From the NCBI RefSeq assembly GCF_000633255.1, contig NZ_AYMJ01000031.1:557539-621538 (forward strand): DNA of 64,000 nt, read 5' to 3'. Below, piece after piece: positions 16,831 through 28,800 of this stretch. The notes below the pieces were generated by a model. The model had not been told where the DNA came from. It worked only from the letters and a program-made list of their open reading frames with translations, and searched no databases. This DNA comes from Pseudomonas sp. H1h. GTDB lineage: Bacteria; Pseudomonadota; Gammaproteobacteria; Pseudomonadales; Pseudomonadaceae. The position numbers and the translations under genes were made by a program. Position 1 is the first letter of the stretch. Every line of letters starts with the position of its first letter.

Positions 16831-19800
16831 ATGACCGACGCGTTCGAACTCCCCAGCACCCTGGTCCAAGCCCTCCAGCGCCGCGCGGCCCGGACACCGG
16901 ATCAACTGGCCTTGCGTTTTCTTGCCGAAAACGCAGAGCAGGCTGTGGTGCTCAGCTATCGCGAACTCGATCAGCGCGCCCGCCGCATCGCGGCCGCGTT
17001 GCAGGCTGAAGCCGAATTCGGCGATCGCGCGGTGCTGCTGTTTCCCAGCGGCCCGGACTACGTCGCGGCGTTCTTCGGTTGCCTGTACGCCGGCGTGATC
17101 GCGGTACCGGCCTACCCTCCGGAGTCCGCCCGCCGTCATCATCAGGAGCGGCTGCTGTCGATCATTGCCGATGCCGAACCGCGTCTGCTGCTGACCAGCG
17201 CCGACCTGCGCGATGCCTTGCAGCAGATCGAAGGGGCACCGCCATTGCTGTGCGTCGATACTCTCGACAGCGCACTGGCCGAGCACTGGGTTGAGCCAAA
17301 CCTGCCGCAAGACCACATCGCCTTCCTGCAATACACCTCCGGTTCTACCGCGCTGCCCAAAGGCGTGCAGGTCAGCCATGGCAACCTCGTGGCCAACGAA
17401 CTGCTGATCCGCCACGGTTTCGGCATCGATGTGAACCCCGACGACGTGATCGTCAGCTGGCTGCCGCTGTACCACGACATGGGCCTGATCGGCGGTCTGT
17501 TGCAACCGATCTTCAGCGGCGTGCCGTGCATTCTGATGTCGCCGGCGTACTTCCTCGGTCGGCCGTTGCGCTGGCTCGAAGCGATCAGCGAATACGGCGG
17601 CACCATCAGCGGCGGCCCGGATTTCGCCTACCGTCTGTGCAGCGAGCGCGTCAGTGAATCGGCGCTGGAGCGTCTCGATCTGAGCCGCTGGCGCGTGGCC
17701 TATTCCGGCTCGGAACCGATTCGTCTCGACACCCTTGAACGCTTCGCCGAGAAGTTCACCGCGTGCGGTTTCAGTGAAGACAGCTTCATGGCCTCTTACG
17801 GCCTGGCCGAAGCGACGCTATTCGTTGCCGGCACACCGCGTGGCACCGGCATTCCTGCGCTGCGCGTGGACGATCAGGCGCTGGCGCAAAACCGCGCCGA
17901 GCCGGGCGACGGCAGCCCGATCATGAGTTGTGGCGTCAGCCAACCCGATCACGCCGTGTTGATTGCTGACCCGGTCACGCTGAAAGAACAGCCTGACAGC
18001 CTCGTCGGCGAAGTCTGGGCTGCGGGGCCGAGCATTGCCCATGGCTACTGGCGCAACCCTGAAGCCAGCGCCAAGACCTTTGTTCAGCACGCCGGCCAGA
18101 CCTGGCTGCGTACCGGTGATCTGGGCTTCATTCGCGACGGTGAACTGTTCATCACCGGGCGCCTGAAAGACATGCTGATCGTGCGCGGCCACAACCTATA
18201 CCCGCAGGACATCGAGCAAACCGTCGAGCGCGAAGTGGAAGTGGTGCGCAAGGGTCGGGTTGCGGCATTCGCGGTCAGTCAGGACGGTGAGGAAGGCATC
18301 GGCATCGCCGCAGAAATCAGCCGCAGCGTGCAGAAAATCCTCCCGCCCGAAGCACTGATCAAAGCCATTCGCCAAGCGGTGGCCGAGGCGTATCAGGAAG
18401 CACCGAGCGTGGTGGTACTGCTCAATCCGGGCGCGTTGCCGAAAACCTCCAGCGGCAAGCTGCAGCGTTCCGCCTGTCGCAATCGTCTGGCCGATGGCAG
18501 CCTCGACAGCTATGCGGTGTTCCCGTCCGCCAGCGAAGCCACTGAGAACCCAGGCGCCTCGGCGTCCGGGCTGGAAGCCCTGATCGGCAAGATCTGGGCC
18601 GAGCAACTGAGCGTCAAACAGGTCAACGCCGACGACCATTTCTTTCTCCTCGGCGGCAACTCGATTGCGGCAACTCAGGTGATCGCCAAAGTGCGCGAAG
18701 AACTGGACCTGGAGCTTAACCTGCGCCTGCTGTTCGAAGCACCGACCCTGGCCGCGTTCGCCGCTGCCGTGGCGCAACAGCAACACAACGGTGGCAGCGC
18801 CCAAGGCGAAATCACCGCCCTGGCGCGCACTGAAGCGATGCCGCAATCGCTGGCGCAAAACCGTTTGTGGATCACCTGGCAGCTCGACCCACAAAGCAGC
18901 GCCTACAACATCCCCGGCGCTTTGCGTCTGCGCGGTGAACTGGACGAGGAGGCGTTGCGCGCCAGCTTCCAGCAACTGTTCGAACGCCACGAATCCCTGC
19001 GCACGCGCTTCTTCGAACGTGACGGCGTGGCGCTGCAACACGTCGACGCGGCGAGTGAATTCAACTTGCAACTGATCGATATCAGTGACCTGCCGGCGCA
19101 CGAGCGTGAAGCCCGCGCGCAACAGATCCGCGAAGACGAAGCGCGCACTCAGTTCGATCTGGAAAAAGGCCCGCTGCTGTGGGTGACGCTGGTACGTCTT
19201 GACGACGAAGATCACCAGTTGCTGGTGACACTGCACCACATCATCGCTGACGGCTGGTCGCTGAACGTGCTGATCGATGAATTCTCGCGGCTGTACGCGG
19301 CGGCCTCCCAAGGCCAGCGCGCCGACCTCGCGCCGTTGCCGACCCAATACGCCGACTACGGCAGCTGGCAGCGCCAGTGGCTGGCGCAAGGCGAGGGCGA
19401 GCGGCAGCTGAGCTACTGGAAAGCCCAACTGGGCGACGAACATCCAGTGCTGGAACTGGCGACCGACCACCCGCGCTCGGCCAGACAGCTGTACAGCGCC
19501 GCCCGCCACAGCGTGCGTCTTGGCGTCAGCCTCAGCGATGCGATCAGGCAGACCGCCCAGGCACATCAATCGACGCCGTTCATGCTGTTGCTCGCGGCAT
19601 TCCAGAGTCTGTTGCACCGCTACAGCGGCCAGCGTGACATTCGCATCGGCGTGCCCAATGCCAACCGACCGCGCCTGGAAACCCAGGGCCTGATCGGCTT
19701 CTTTATCAACACCCAGGTACTGCGCGCGGAGGTTGATTCGCGCTTGTCGTTTGTCGAGTTGCTGGCGCAAACCCGCCAGGCATCGCTCGGCGCTCAGGCG

Positions 19801-22800
19801 AATCAGGACCTGCCTTTCGAACAACTGCTCGAAGCCTTCCCGCAGGCCCGGGAGCAGGGTCTGTTCCAGGTCATGTTCAACCACCAGCAACGCGACTTGA
19901 GTGCGCTCAAGCGCTTGCCGGGGCTGCTCGCCGAAGAACTGCCGTGGCATAGCCGCGAGGCCAAGTTCGACCTGCAACTGCACAGCGAAGAGGATCGCAA
20001 TGGGCGCCTGACCCTATCCTTCGACTACGCCGATGAGTTGTTCGAGGCGGCGACCATCGAGCGGCTGGCCGAACACTTCAGCAACCTGCTGCGCGCTGTC
20101 TGCGAGCAACCGCTACAAGCGATCGGTGACCTGCAAATGCTCACTCCGTGCGAGCACGAACAGCAGCAGGCATGGAGCGTCGCACCGTGCACCCCAGCGC
20201 AACAATGGCTGCCGGAACTGCTCAACGAGCAGGCACGCCAGACCCCGGAACGCACTGCGCTGGTGTGGGACGGTGGCAGCCTCGATTTCGCCGAACTGCA
20301 CGCCCAGGCCAACCGTCTTGCGCACTACCTGCGCGACAAAGGTGTCGGCCCGGATGTGTGCGTGGCGATTGCCGCCGAGCGTTCGCCGCAACTGCTGATC
20401 GGCCTGCTGGCAATCATCAAGGCTGGCGGCGCCTATGTGCCGCTGGACCCGGATTACCCGGCCGAGCGCCTGGCCTACATGCTCAGCGACAGCGGTGTCG
20501 AGCTGCTGCTGACCCAGACTGCGTTGCTCGATCGCTTGCCGGCCAGTGAAGGCGTCAGCGTGATCGCCATGGACACCCTGCACCTGGAGAACTGGCCGAG
20601 TCAGGCACCGGGCCTGCACCTGCACGGCGACAACCTCGCCTATGTGATTTACACCTCGGGCTCCACCGGCCAGCCGAAAGGCGTCGGCAACACTCACGCG
20701 GCATTGGCCGAACGACTGCAATGGATGCAGAACACTTATCGCCTGAACGACGCCGACGTGCTGATGCAAAAGGCGCCGATCAGTTTCGACGTGTCGGTGT
20801 GGGAGTGCTTCTGGCCGCTGATCACCGGCGCACGATTGCTGATTGCCGCACCGGGCGAGCACCGTGATCCGCATCGCATCGCCCAGCTGGTTCAAGAGTA
20901 CGGCGTGACCACGCTGCACTTCGTGCCGCCGTTGCTCTCGCTGTTCATCGATGAACCGCTGAGCGCTGAGTGCACCCGCCTGCGCCGGGTATTCTCCGGC
21001 GGTGAAGCGCTGCCGGCGGAACTGCGTAACCGAGTGTTGGCGCAACTGCCGGCGGTGCAATTGCACAACCGTTATGGCCCGACCGAAACCGCGATTAACG
21101 TCACCCACTGGCACTGCACAAGCGCCGACGGCGAACGTTCGCCGATTGGCCGTCCGCTGGGCAACGTGGTCTGCCGCGTACTCGACGCCGATCTCAATCC
21201 CGTGCCGGCCGGTGTGCCGGGTGAACTGTGCATCAGCGGCATCGGACTGGCTCGCGGTTACCTCGGTCGCCCGGCGCTGACTGCCGAGCGTTTCGTGGTC
21301 GATCCGCTGGGCGAGCAGGGCGCACGTTTGTACCGCACCGGTGACCGTGCACGCTGGACCTCGGACGGCGTGATCGAATACCTCGGGCGTCTCGATCAGC
21401 AGGTCAAACTGCGTGGCTTTCGCGTTGAACCGGAAGAAATCGAAGCACGCCTGCTGGCCCAGGACGGCATCGCCCAAGCCGTGGTGCTGGTACGTGAAAC
21501 AGCGGCCGGCGCACAACTGATCGGCTATTTCACCGCGCTTGATGCCAGCGAAGATCAGGACGCGCAGATCGCCCGCCTGAAAACTGCATTGGCCGCCGAG
21601 CTGCCGGAATACATGGTGCCGGCGCAACTGATGCGTCTGGCGCAAATGCCCCTGAGTCCGAGCGGCAAACTCGACCGTCGCGCGTTGCCCGAGCCGCACT
21701 GGCAAGTGCGTGAGCATGTCGAACCTGTCACTGAACTCGAACAACAGATCGCCGCGATCTGGCGTGAAGTGCTGGGCCTGGCGCAAGTCGGTCTGCGCGA
21801 CGACTTCTTCGCCCTCGGTGGTCACTCCTTGCTGGCCACGCAAATCATTTCGCGTACCCGTCAGGCCTGCGACGTCGAACTGCCGTTGCGTGCCTTGTTC
21901 GAGCACAGCGAACTGGCGGATTTCGCCGAGCAAATCCGTCTGATTCAGGCCAGCGGCCGCACCAATAAACAGCCGCCGATCGACAAGGTTGATCGCAGCA
22001 AACCTGTGCCGCTGTCCTATTCACAACAACGCATGTGGTTCCTCTGGCAGATGGAGCCGGACAGCCCGGCGTACAACGTCGGCGGCATGGCGCGCCTGCG
22101 TGGCGTGTTGCATGTCGAGCGTTTCGAGGCCGCTCTGCAGGCGTTGATCCTGCGCCACGAAACCCTGCGCACCACCTTCCCGAGCGTCGACGGCGTGGCG
22201 CGTCAGCAAGTGCATGCCGAGACGGGCGTGCGCATGGGCTGGAAGGATTTCTCGAAACTGGCGGCTGAGCAGCGTGAGCAAAAGGTTCAGCAACTGGCCG
22301 ACGAAGAAGCGCATCTGCCGTTCGATCTGGAGACCGGCCCGCTGCTGCGCGCCTGTCTGGTGAAGACCGCCGAGCACGAGCATTACTTCGTCCTGACCCT
22401 GCACCACATCGTCACCGAAGGCTGGGCGATGGATATCTTTGCCCGCGAACTCAGCGCGCTGTACGAAGCGTTCGTCGATGACCGCGACTCGCCGCTGGAG
22501 CCGCTGCCGGTGCAGTACTTGGACTACAGCGTGTGGCAGCGCAACTGGTTGGAGTCCGGTGAGCGTCAGCGTCAACTCGACTACTGGACCGCGCAACTGG
22601 GTCGCGAGCATCCACTGCTGGAGCTGCCCGGCGACCGTCCGCGTCCGCCGGTACAAAGTCATCAGGGCGAACTGTTCCGTTTTGACCTCAGTGATGACCT
22701 CGCTGCCCGTGTCCGTGCGTTCAACGCGCAAAACGGTCTGACTCTGTTCATGACCATGACCGCCGCGCTCGCCACGTTGCTCTACCGCTACAGCGGCCAG

Positions 22801-25800
22801 ACCGATCTGCGCATTGGTGCGCCGGTAGCCAACCGTATCCGCCCGGAAAGCGAAGCGCTGATCGGTGCGTTCCTCAACACCCAGGTGCTGCGTTGCCAGC
22901 TCGACGGCCAGATGTCGGTCGGCGAGTTGTTCGAGCAGGTGCGTCACACCGTGATCGAAGGCCAGTCGCATCAGGACCTGCCGTTCGATCATCTGGTTGA
23001 AGCCCTGCAACCTCCGCGCAGCGCCGCGTACAATCCGCTGTTCCAGGTGATGTGCAACGTGCAGCGCTGGGAATTCCAGCAGAGCCGCATGCTCGCCGGG
23101 ATGACCGTCGAGTACCTGGCCAACGATGCGCGGGCGACCAAGTTCGACCTCAACCTGGAAGTCACCGATCTCGACCATCGTCTTGGTTGCTGCCTGACGT
23201 ACAGCACCGACCTGTTCGACGAGCCGACCATCGCACGCATGGCCCAGCATTGGCGCAATCTGCTGGAAGCGTTGATCGCCGATCCGCAGCAGCGCCTCAG
23301 TCAATTGCCGCTGCTGGCTGCGCCGGAGCAACAGCAGTTGCTCGACAGCCTCGGTGTCGAGCCGGGCGAACATCGCCTCGACCAGTGCCTCCATCACCTG
23401 TTCGCCGAGCAGGCGCTGGCGCGCAAAGACGCGCCGGCCCTGACCTTCGCCGGGCAGACCCTGAGCTACGCCGAACTCGACGCTCGTGCCAATCGCCTGG
23501 CCTGGGCCCTGCGTGAGCGCGGCGTCGGCCCGCAAGTGCGAGTCGGTCTGGCGCTGGAGCGCTCGTTGGAAATGGTTGTCGGCCTGCTGGCGATTCTCAA
23601 GGCCGGTGGCGCCTACGTGCCGCTCGACCCGGAATACCCGCTCGACCGTTTGCACTACATGATCGAAGACAGCCGCATCGGTCTGCTGCTCAGCGATCGG
23701 GCGATGTTCAACGCCCTCGGTGATCTGCCGCCGAGCGTGGCGCGCTGGTGCCTGGAAGAGGACAGCGCGGCGCTGGCCGATTACCCGGCCAGCGAGTTGC
23801 CATTTATCAGCCTGCCGCAGCATCAGGCGTACCTGATCTACACCTCGGGTTCCACCGGCAAGCCGAAAGGCGTGGTGGTGTCCCACGGTGAAATCGCCAT
23901 GCATTGCCAGGCGGTGATTGCACGTTTCGGTATGCGCCCGGACGACTGCGAACTGCATTTCTATTCGATCAACTTCGACGCCGCCACCGAGCGTCTGCTG
24001 GTGCCGTTGCTCAGCGGTGCGCAAGTGGTGTTGCGGGCGCAAGGGCAGTGGGACGCGGAAGAAATCTGCGGCCTGATTCGCGAACATCGCATCAATATTC
24101 TCGGTTTCACCCCGAGTTACGGCAGCCAGTTGGCACAGTTCCTCGCCACGCAACACGAGATCCTGCCGGTGCGGATGATCATCACCGGCGGCGAAGCGCT
24201 GACCGGCGAACACCTGCAGCGGATTCGCGCGGCGTTCAAACCGAGCCTGTTCTTCAACGCTTACGGCCCGACTGAAACCGTGGTCATGCCGCTCGCCAGT
24301 CTGGCGCCGCAAGTGCTGGAAGAGGGCGCCGGCAGTGTGCCGATCGGCAGCGTGATCGGCGACCGCGTGGCGTACATTCTCGACGCCGATCTGGCGCTGG
24401 TGCCGCAAGGCGCCACCGGTGAATTGTGCGTCGGTGGCGCGGGTTTGGCGCAGGGGTATCACGACCGTCCGGGCATCAGCGCCGAGCGTTTTGTCGCCGA
24501 CCCGTTTGCCGCCAATGGCGCACGCATGTACCGCACCGGCGACCTGGTGCGCCAGCGTGCCGACGGGCTGGTGGAATACCTGGGGCGGATCGACCATCAG
24601 GTGAAGATTCGCGGTTTCCGGATCGAGTTGGGCGAAATTGAAACCCGTCTGCTCGATCACGCTTCAATCCGTGAAGCGGTGGTGCTGGCGCTGGATACGC
24701 CGAGCGGTAAACAACTGGTTGCCTACCTGGTTACCGATGTCGCCGAGCAAGGCGCAGTACAACAGGCCGAACTGCGCGAAGCGCTGAAGTCGCACCTCAA
24801 GCTCCAGTTGCCGGACTACATGGTGCCGACGCACCTGATCCTGCTGGCCAGCATGCCGCTGACCGCCAACGGCAAACTCGACCGCCGTGCCTTGCCGGCG
24901 CCGGACCCTGAGTTGAATCGCCAGGACTACGTCGCCCCAAGCAATGAGTTGGAGCAGACCCTGGCGCAGATCTGGTGCGAAGTGCTCAACGTCGAGCAGG
25001 TCGGTCTCAACGACAACTTCTTCGAGCTTGGCGGCGACTCGATTCTGTCGATTCAAGTGGTCAGCCGGGCGCGGCAGCAGGGCATTCACTTCAGCCCGCG
25101 CGATCTGTTCCAGCATCAGACCGTGCAGACCCTCGCCGGCGTCGCCAGCCGCAGCGAACAGGTGACGGCCGAGCAAGGTCTGGTCAGCGGTGAGTCGGCA
25201 CTGACGCCCATTCAGCACTGGTTCTTCGACACTGAAATCCCTGAGCGTCAGCACTGGAACCAGGCGTTGCTGCTGGAGCCGAGCGTGACACTGCAAGCGC
25301 ATCGCCTGGAGCAGGCACTGCTGGTGGTGATCGAACAGCATGACGCTTTGCGTCTGCGCTTCACCGAGGCCAACCGCGAGTGGCACGCGACGCACCAACC
25401 GGTGTCCGATGCGGCCGTGTTGTGGCAAGTGCGCGTCACCTCGATGGACAAGTGCGAAGCCCTGTTTGCCGATGCCCAGCGCAGCCTTGATCTGGAAAAT
25501 GGCCCGCTGGTTCGCGCCTTGCTGGTAGACGGCCCCGAAGGTCAGCAACGCCTGTTCATCGCGATCCATCACTTGGTGGTCGACGGTGTGTCGTGGCGCG
25601 TATTGCTCGACGATCTGCAAACCGTGTATCGCCAACTCGACGCCGAACAGTCGGTGAAACTGCCAGCGAAAACCAGTGCCTTTAAGGACTGGGCGGCACG
25701 CTTGCAAGCCTATGCCGGCAGCGAATCGTTGCGTGAAGAATTGCGCTGGTGGCAGACGCAACTGGCCGGGCCGAGCGCTGAACTGCCGTGCGAAAACCCG

Positions 25801-28800
25801 CAGGGTGGGCGGCAGAACCGCCATGCGCAAACCGTCAGCGTGCGCCTCGATGCCGAGCGCACTCAACAGCTGCTGCAACAGGCGCCGCGCGCCTATCGCA
25901 CTCAGGTCAACGACCTGCTGCTGACCGCATTGGCCCGTGTGTTGTGCCGCTGGAGCGGTCAGCCGTCAGCGCTGATTCAGCTGGAAGGCCACGGCCGCGA
26001 AACCCTGTTCGACGAGATTGACCTGACCCGCACTGTCGGCTGGTTCACCAGCGCTTACCCACTACGCCTCACCCCGCACAACATCGAAGAAGCCGCCGGG
26101 CAGGGCGCTTCGATCAAGGCGATCAAGGAACAACTGCGCGGTGTGCCGCACAAAGGCCTGGGCTATGGCGTGCTGCGTTATCTGGCTGATGAACTCAGCC
26201 AGCGCAGCATGGCGGCGTTGCCGAACGCACCGGTCACCTTCAACTACCTCGGCCAGTTCGACCAGAGTTTCGGCAGCGATGCGCTGTTCCGTCCGCTGGA
26301 CGAGGCGGTCGGTGCGGCCCACGATCCGCAGGCGCCGCTGCCCAACGAGTTGAGCATCGACAGTCAGGTGTACGGCGGTGAACTGCTGCTGCGCTGGACT
26401 TTCAGTGCCGAGCGTCATGACGCGCAGACTATCAATGAGCTGGCCGACGCCTACCTCGGCGAACTGCAAAGCCTGATCGCCCATTGTCTGCAAGACGCCG
26501 CCGGCGGCCTCACGCCATCGGACTTCCCGCTGGCGAAACTGACCCAGGCGCAACTCGACGCGTTGCCGGTGCCGGCGGCGCATATCGAAGACGTCTATCC
26601 GCTGACGCCGATGCAGGAGGGCATGTTGCTGCACACCTTGCTCGAACCGGGCACTGGCCTGTACTACATGCAGGATCGCTACCGCATCAACAGCGAGCTC
26701 GATCCCCAGCGTTTCGCCCAGGCCTGGCAAGCGGTGGTCGCCCGTCACGAAGCGTTGCGTGCATCGTTCTGCTGGAACGTTGGCGAAGACATGCTGCAAG
26801 TGATCCACACTCCGGGGCGCACGCCGATCGAGTACCTGGACTGGAGCGCCGTTGCCGAGGACGAACAGGAACCGCAACTGCAAGCGCTGCTCAAAAGCGA
26901 GCGCGAGGCCGGTTTCGATCTGCTCAACCAGGCACCGTTCCACCTGCGCCTGATCAAGGTCGGCGCGGCGCGCTACTGGTTCATGATGAGCAACCACCAC
27001 ATCCTCATCGATGCCTGGTGCCGCTCGTTGCTGATGAACGACTTCTTCGAGATTTACACCGCCTTGGGTGAAGGTCGCGAAGCGCAGTTGTCGCTGCCGC
27101 CGCGTTACCGCGACTACATCGGCTGGCTGCAACGCCAGAGCCTGGCCGAGGCGCGCCAGTGGTGGCAGCAGAACCTGCAAGGTTTCGAACGTACCACGCC
27201 GATCCCGAGCGACCGGCCGTTCCTGCGTGAGCACGCTGGCGAAAGCGGCGGGATGATCGTTGGCGACCGCTACACTCGCCTTGATGTCGAGGATGGCGCC
27301 CGCCTGCGTGAATTGGCCCAGGCCCATCAATTGACCATCAACACCTTCGCCCAAGCGGCGTGGGCCTTGGTCCTGCGGCGCCTGAGTGGTGATCGCGACG
27401 TACTGTTCGGTGTGACCGTGGCCGGGCGTCCGGTGGACATGCCGGAAATGCAGCGCACGGTCGGCCTGTTCATCAACAGCATCGCCCTGCGAGTGAAAAT
27501 GCCTGAGGACGATCAGCGCAGCAGCGTGCGTCAGTGGCTCAGCGGTTTGCTCGACAGCAACATGCAACTGCGCGAGTACGAATACCTGCCGCTGGTGAAC
27601 ATCCAGGAGCAGAGCGAACTGCCCAAAGGCCAACCGCTGTTCGACAGCCTGTTCGTGTTTGAAAACGCGCCAGTGGAAGTCTCGGTACTCGACCGCGCGC
27701 AGAGCTTGAACGCGACCTCGGATTCCGGTCGCACCCACACCAACTTCCCGCTGACGGCGGTGTGCTACCCGGGCGATGACCTCGGTCTGCACCTGTCGTA
27801 CGACCAGCGTTATTTCGACGAGTCGACCATCGAGCGCATGCTCGGCGAGTTCAAGCGTCTGTTGCTGGCACTGGTCGATGGCTTCCATGGCGACATGGCC
27901 GATCTGCCGCTGCTGGGCTCTGATGAACAGCAATTCCTGCTGCACGGTTGCAACCAGAGCGCGCACGATTATCCGCTGGAGCAGAGCTACGTTGCGCTGT
28001 TCGAAGCGCAGGTTGCGGCGCATCCGCAGCGCATTGCCGCCACTTGCCTCGATCAGCAACTGAGCTATGCCGAGCTGAACCACAACGCCAACCGCCTCGG
28101 CCATGCACTGGTCGCGGCCGGGGTGCAAATGGATCAACCGGTGGCGTTGCTGGCGGAGCGTAACCTCGACCTGCTGGGCATGATCATCGGCAGCTTCAAG
28201 GCCGGCGCCGGTTATCTGCCGCTGGATCCGGGCCTGCCGAGCCAGCGTCTGCAACGCATCATCGAGCTGAGCCGTACGCCGCTGCTGGTGTGCACGCAAG
28301 CCTGTCGCGAACAGGCGCAGACCTTGCTCGATGAATTCAGCTGCGCCAACCGCCCACGGCTGTTGGTCTGGGAGGAGGTGCAAGCGCTGGCGACGGCGCT
28401 GCAAAACCCGGGCATCTACAGTGGCCCGGACAACCTCGCGTATGTGATCTACACCTCGGGTTCAACCGGCTTGCCGAAAGGCGTGATGGTCGAGCAGCGC
28501 GGCATGCTCAACAACCAGTTGAGCAAGGTGCCGTACCTGAAGTTGACGGACGCCGATGTGATCGCGCAGACCGCTTCGCAAAGCTTCGACATCTCGGTCT
28601 GGCAGTTCCTCGCCGCGCCGTTGTTTGGCGCACGAGTGGACATCGTGCCGAATACCATCGCCCACGATCCGCAAGGTTTGCTGGTGCATGTACAGGCCCA
28701 GGGCATTACCGTGCTGGAGAGCGTGCCGTCGCTGATTCAGGGCATGCTCGCCACTGAGCGCCTGAGCCTCGACGGCCTGCGCTGGATGCTGCCGACCGGC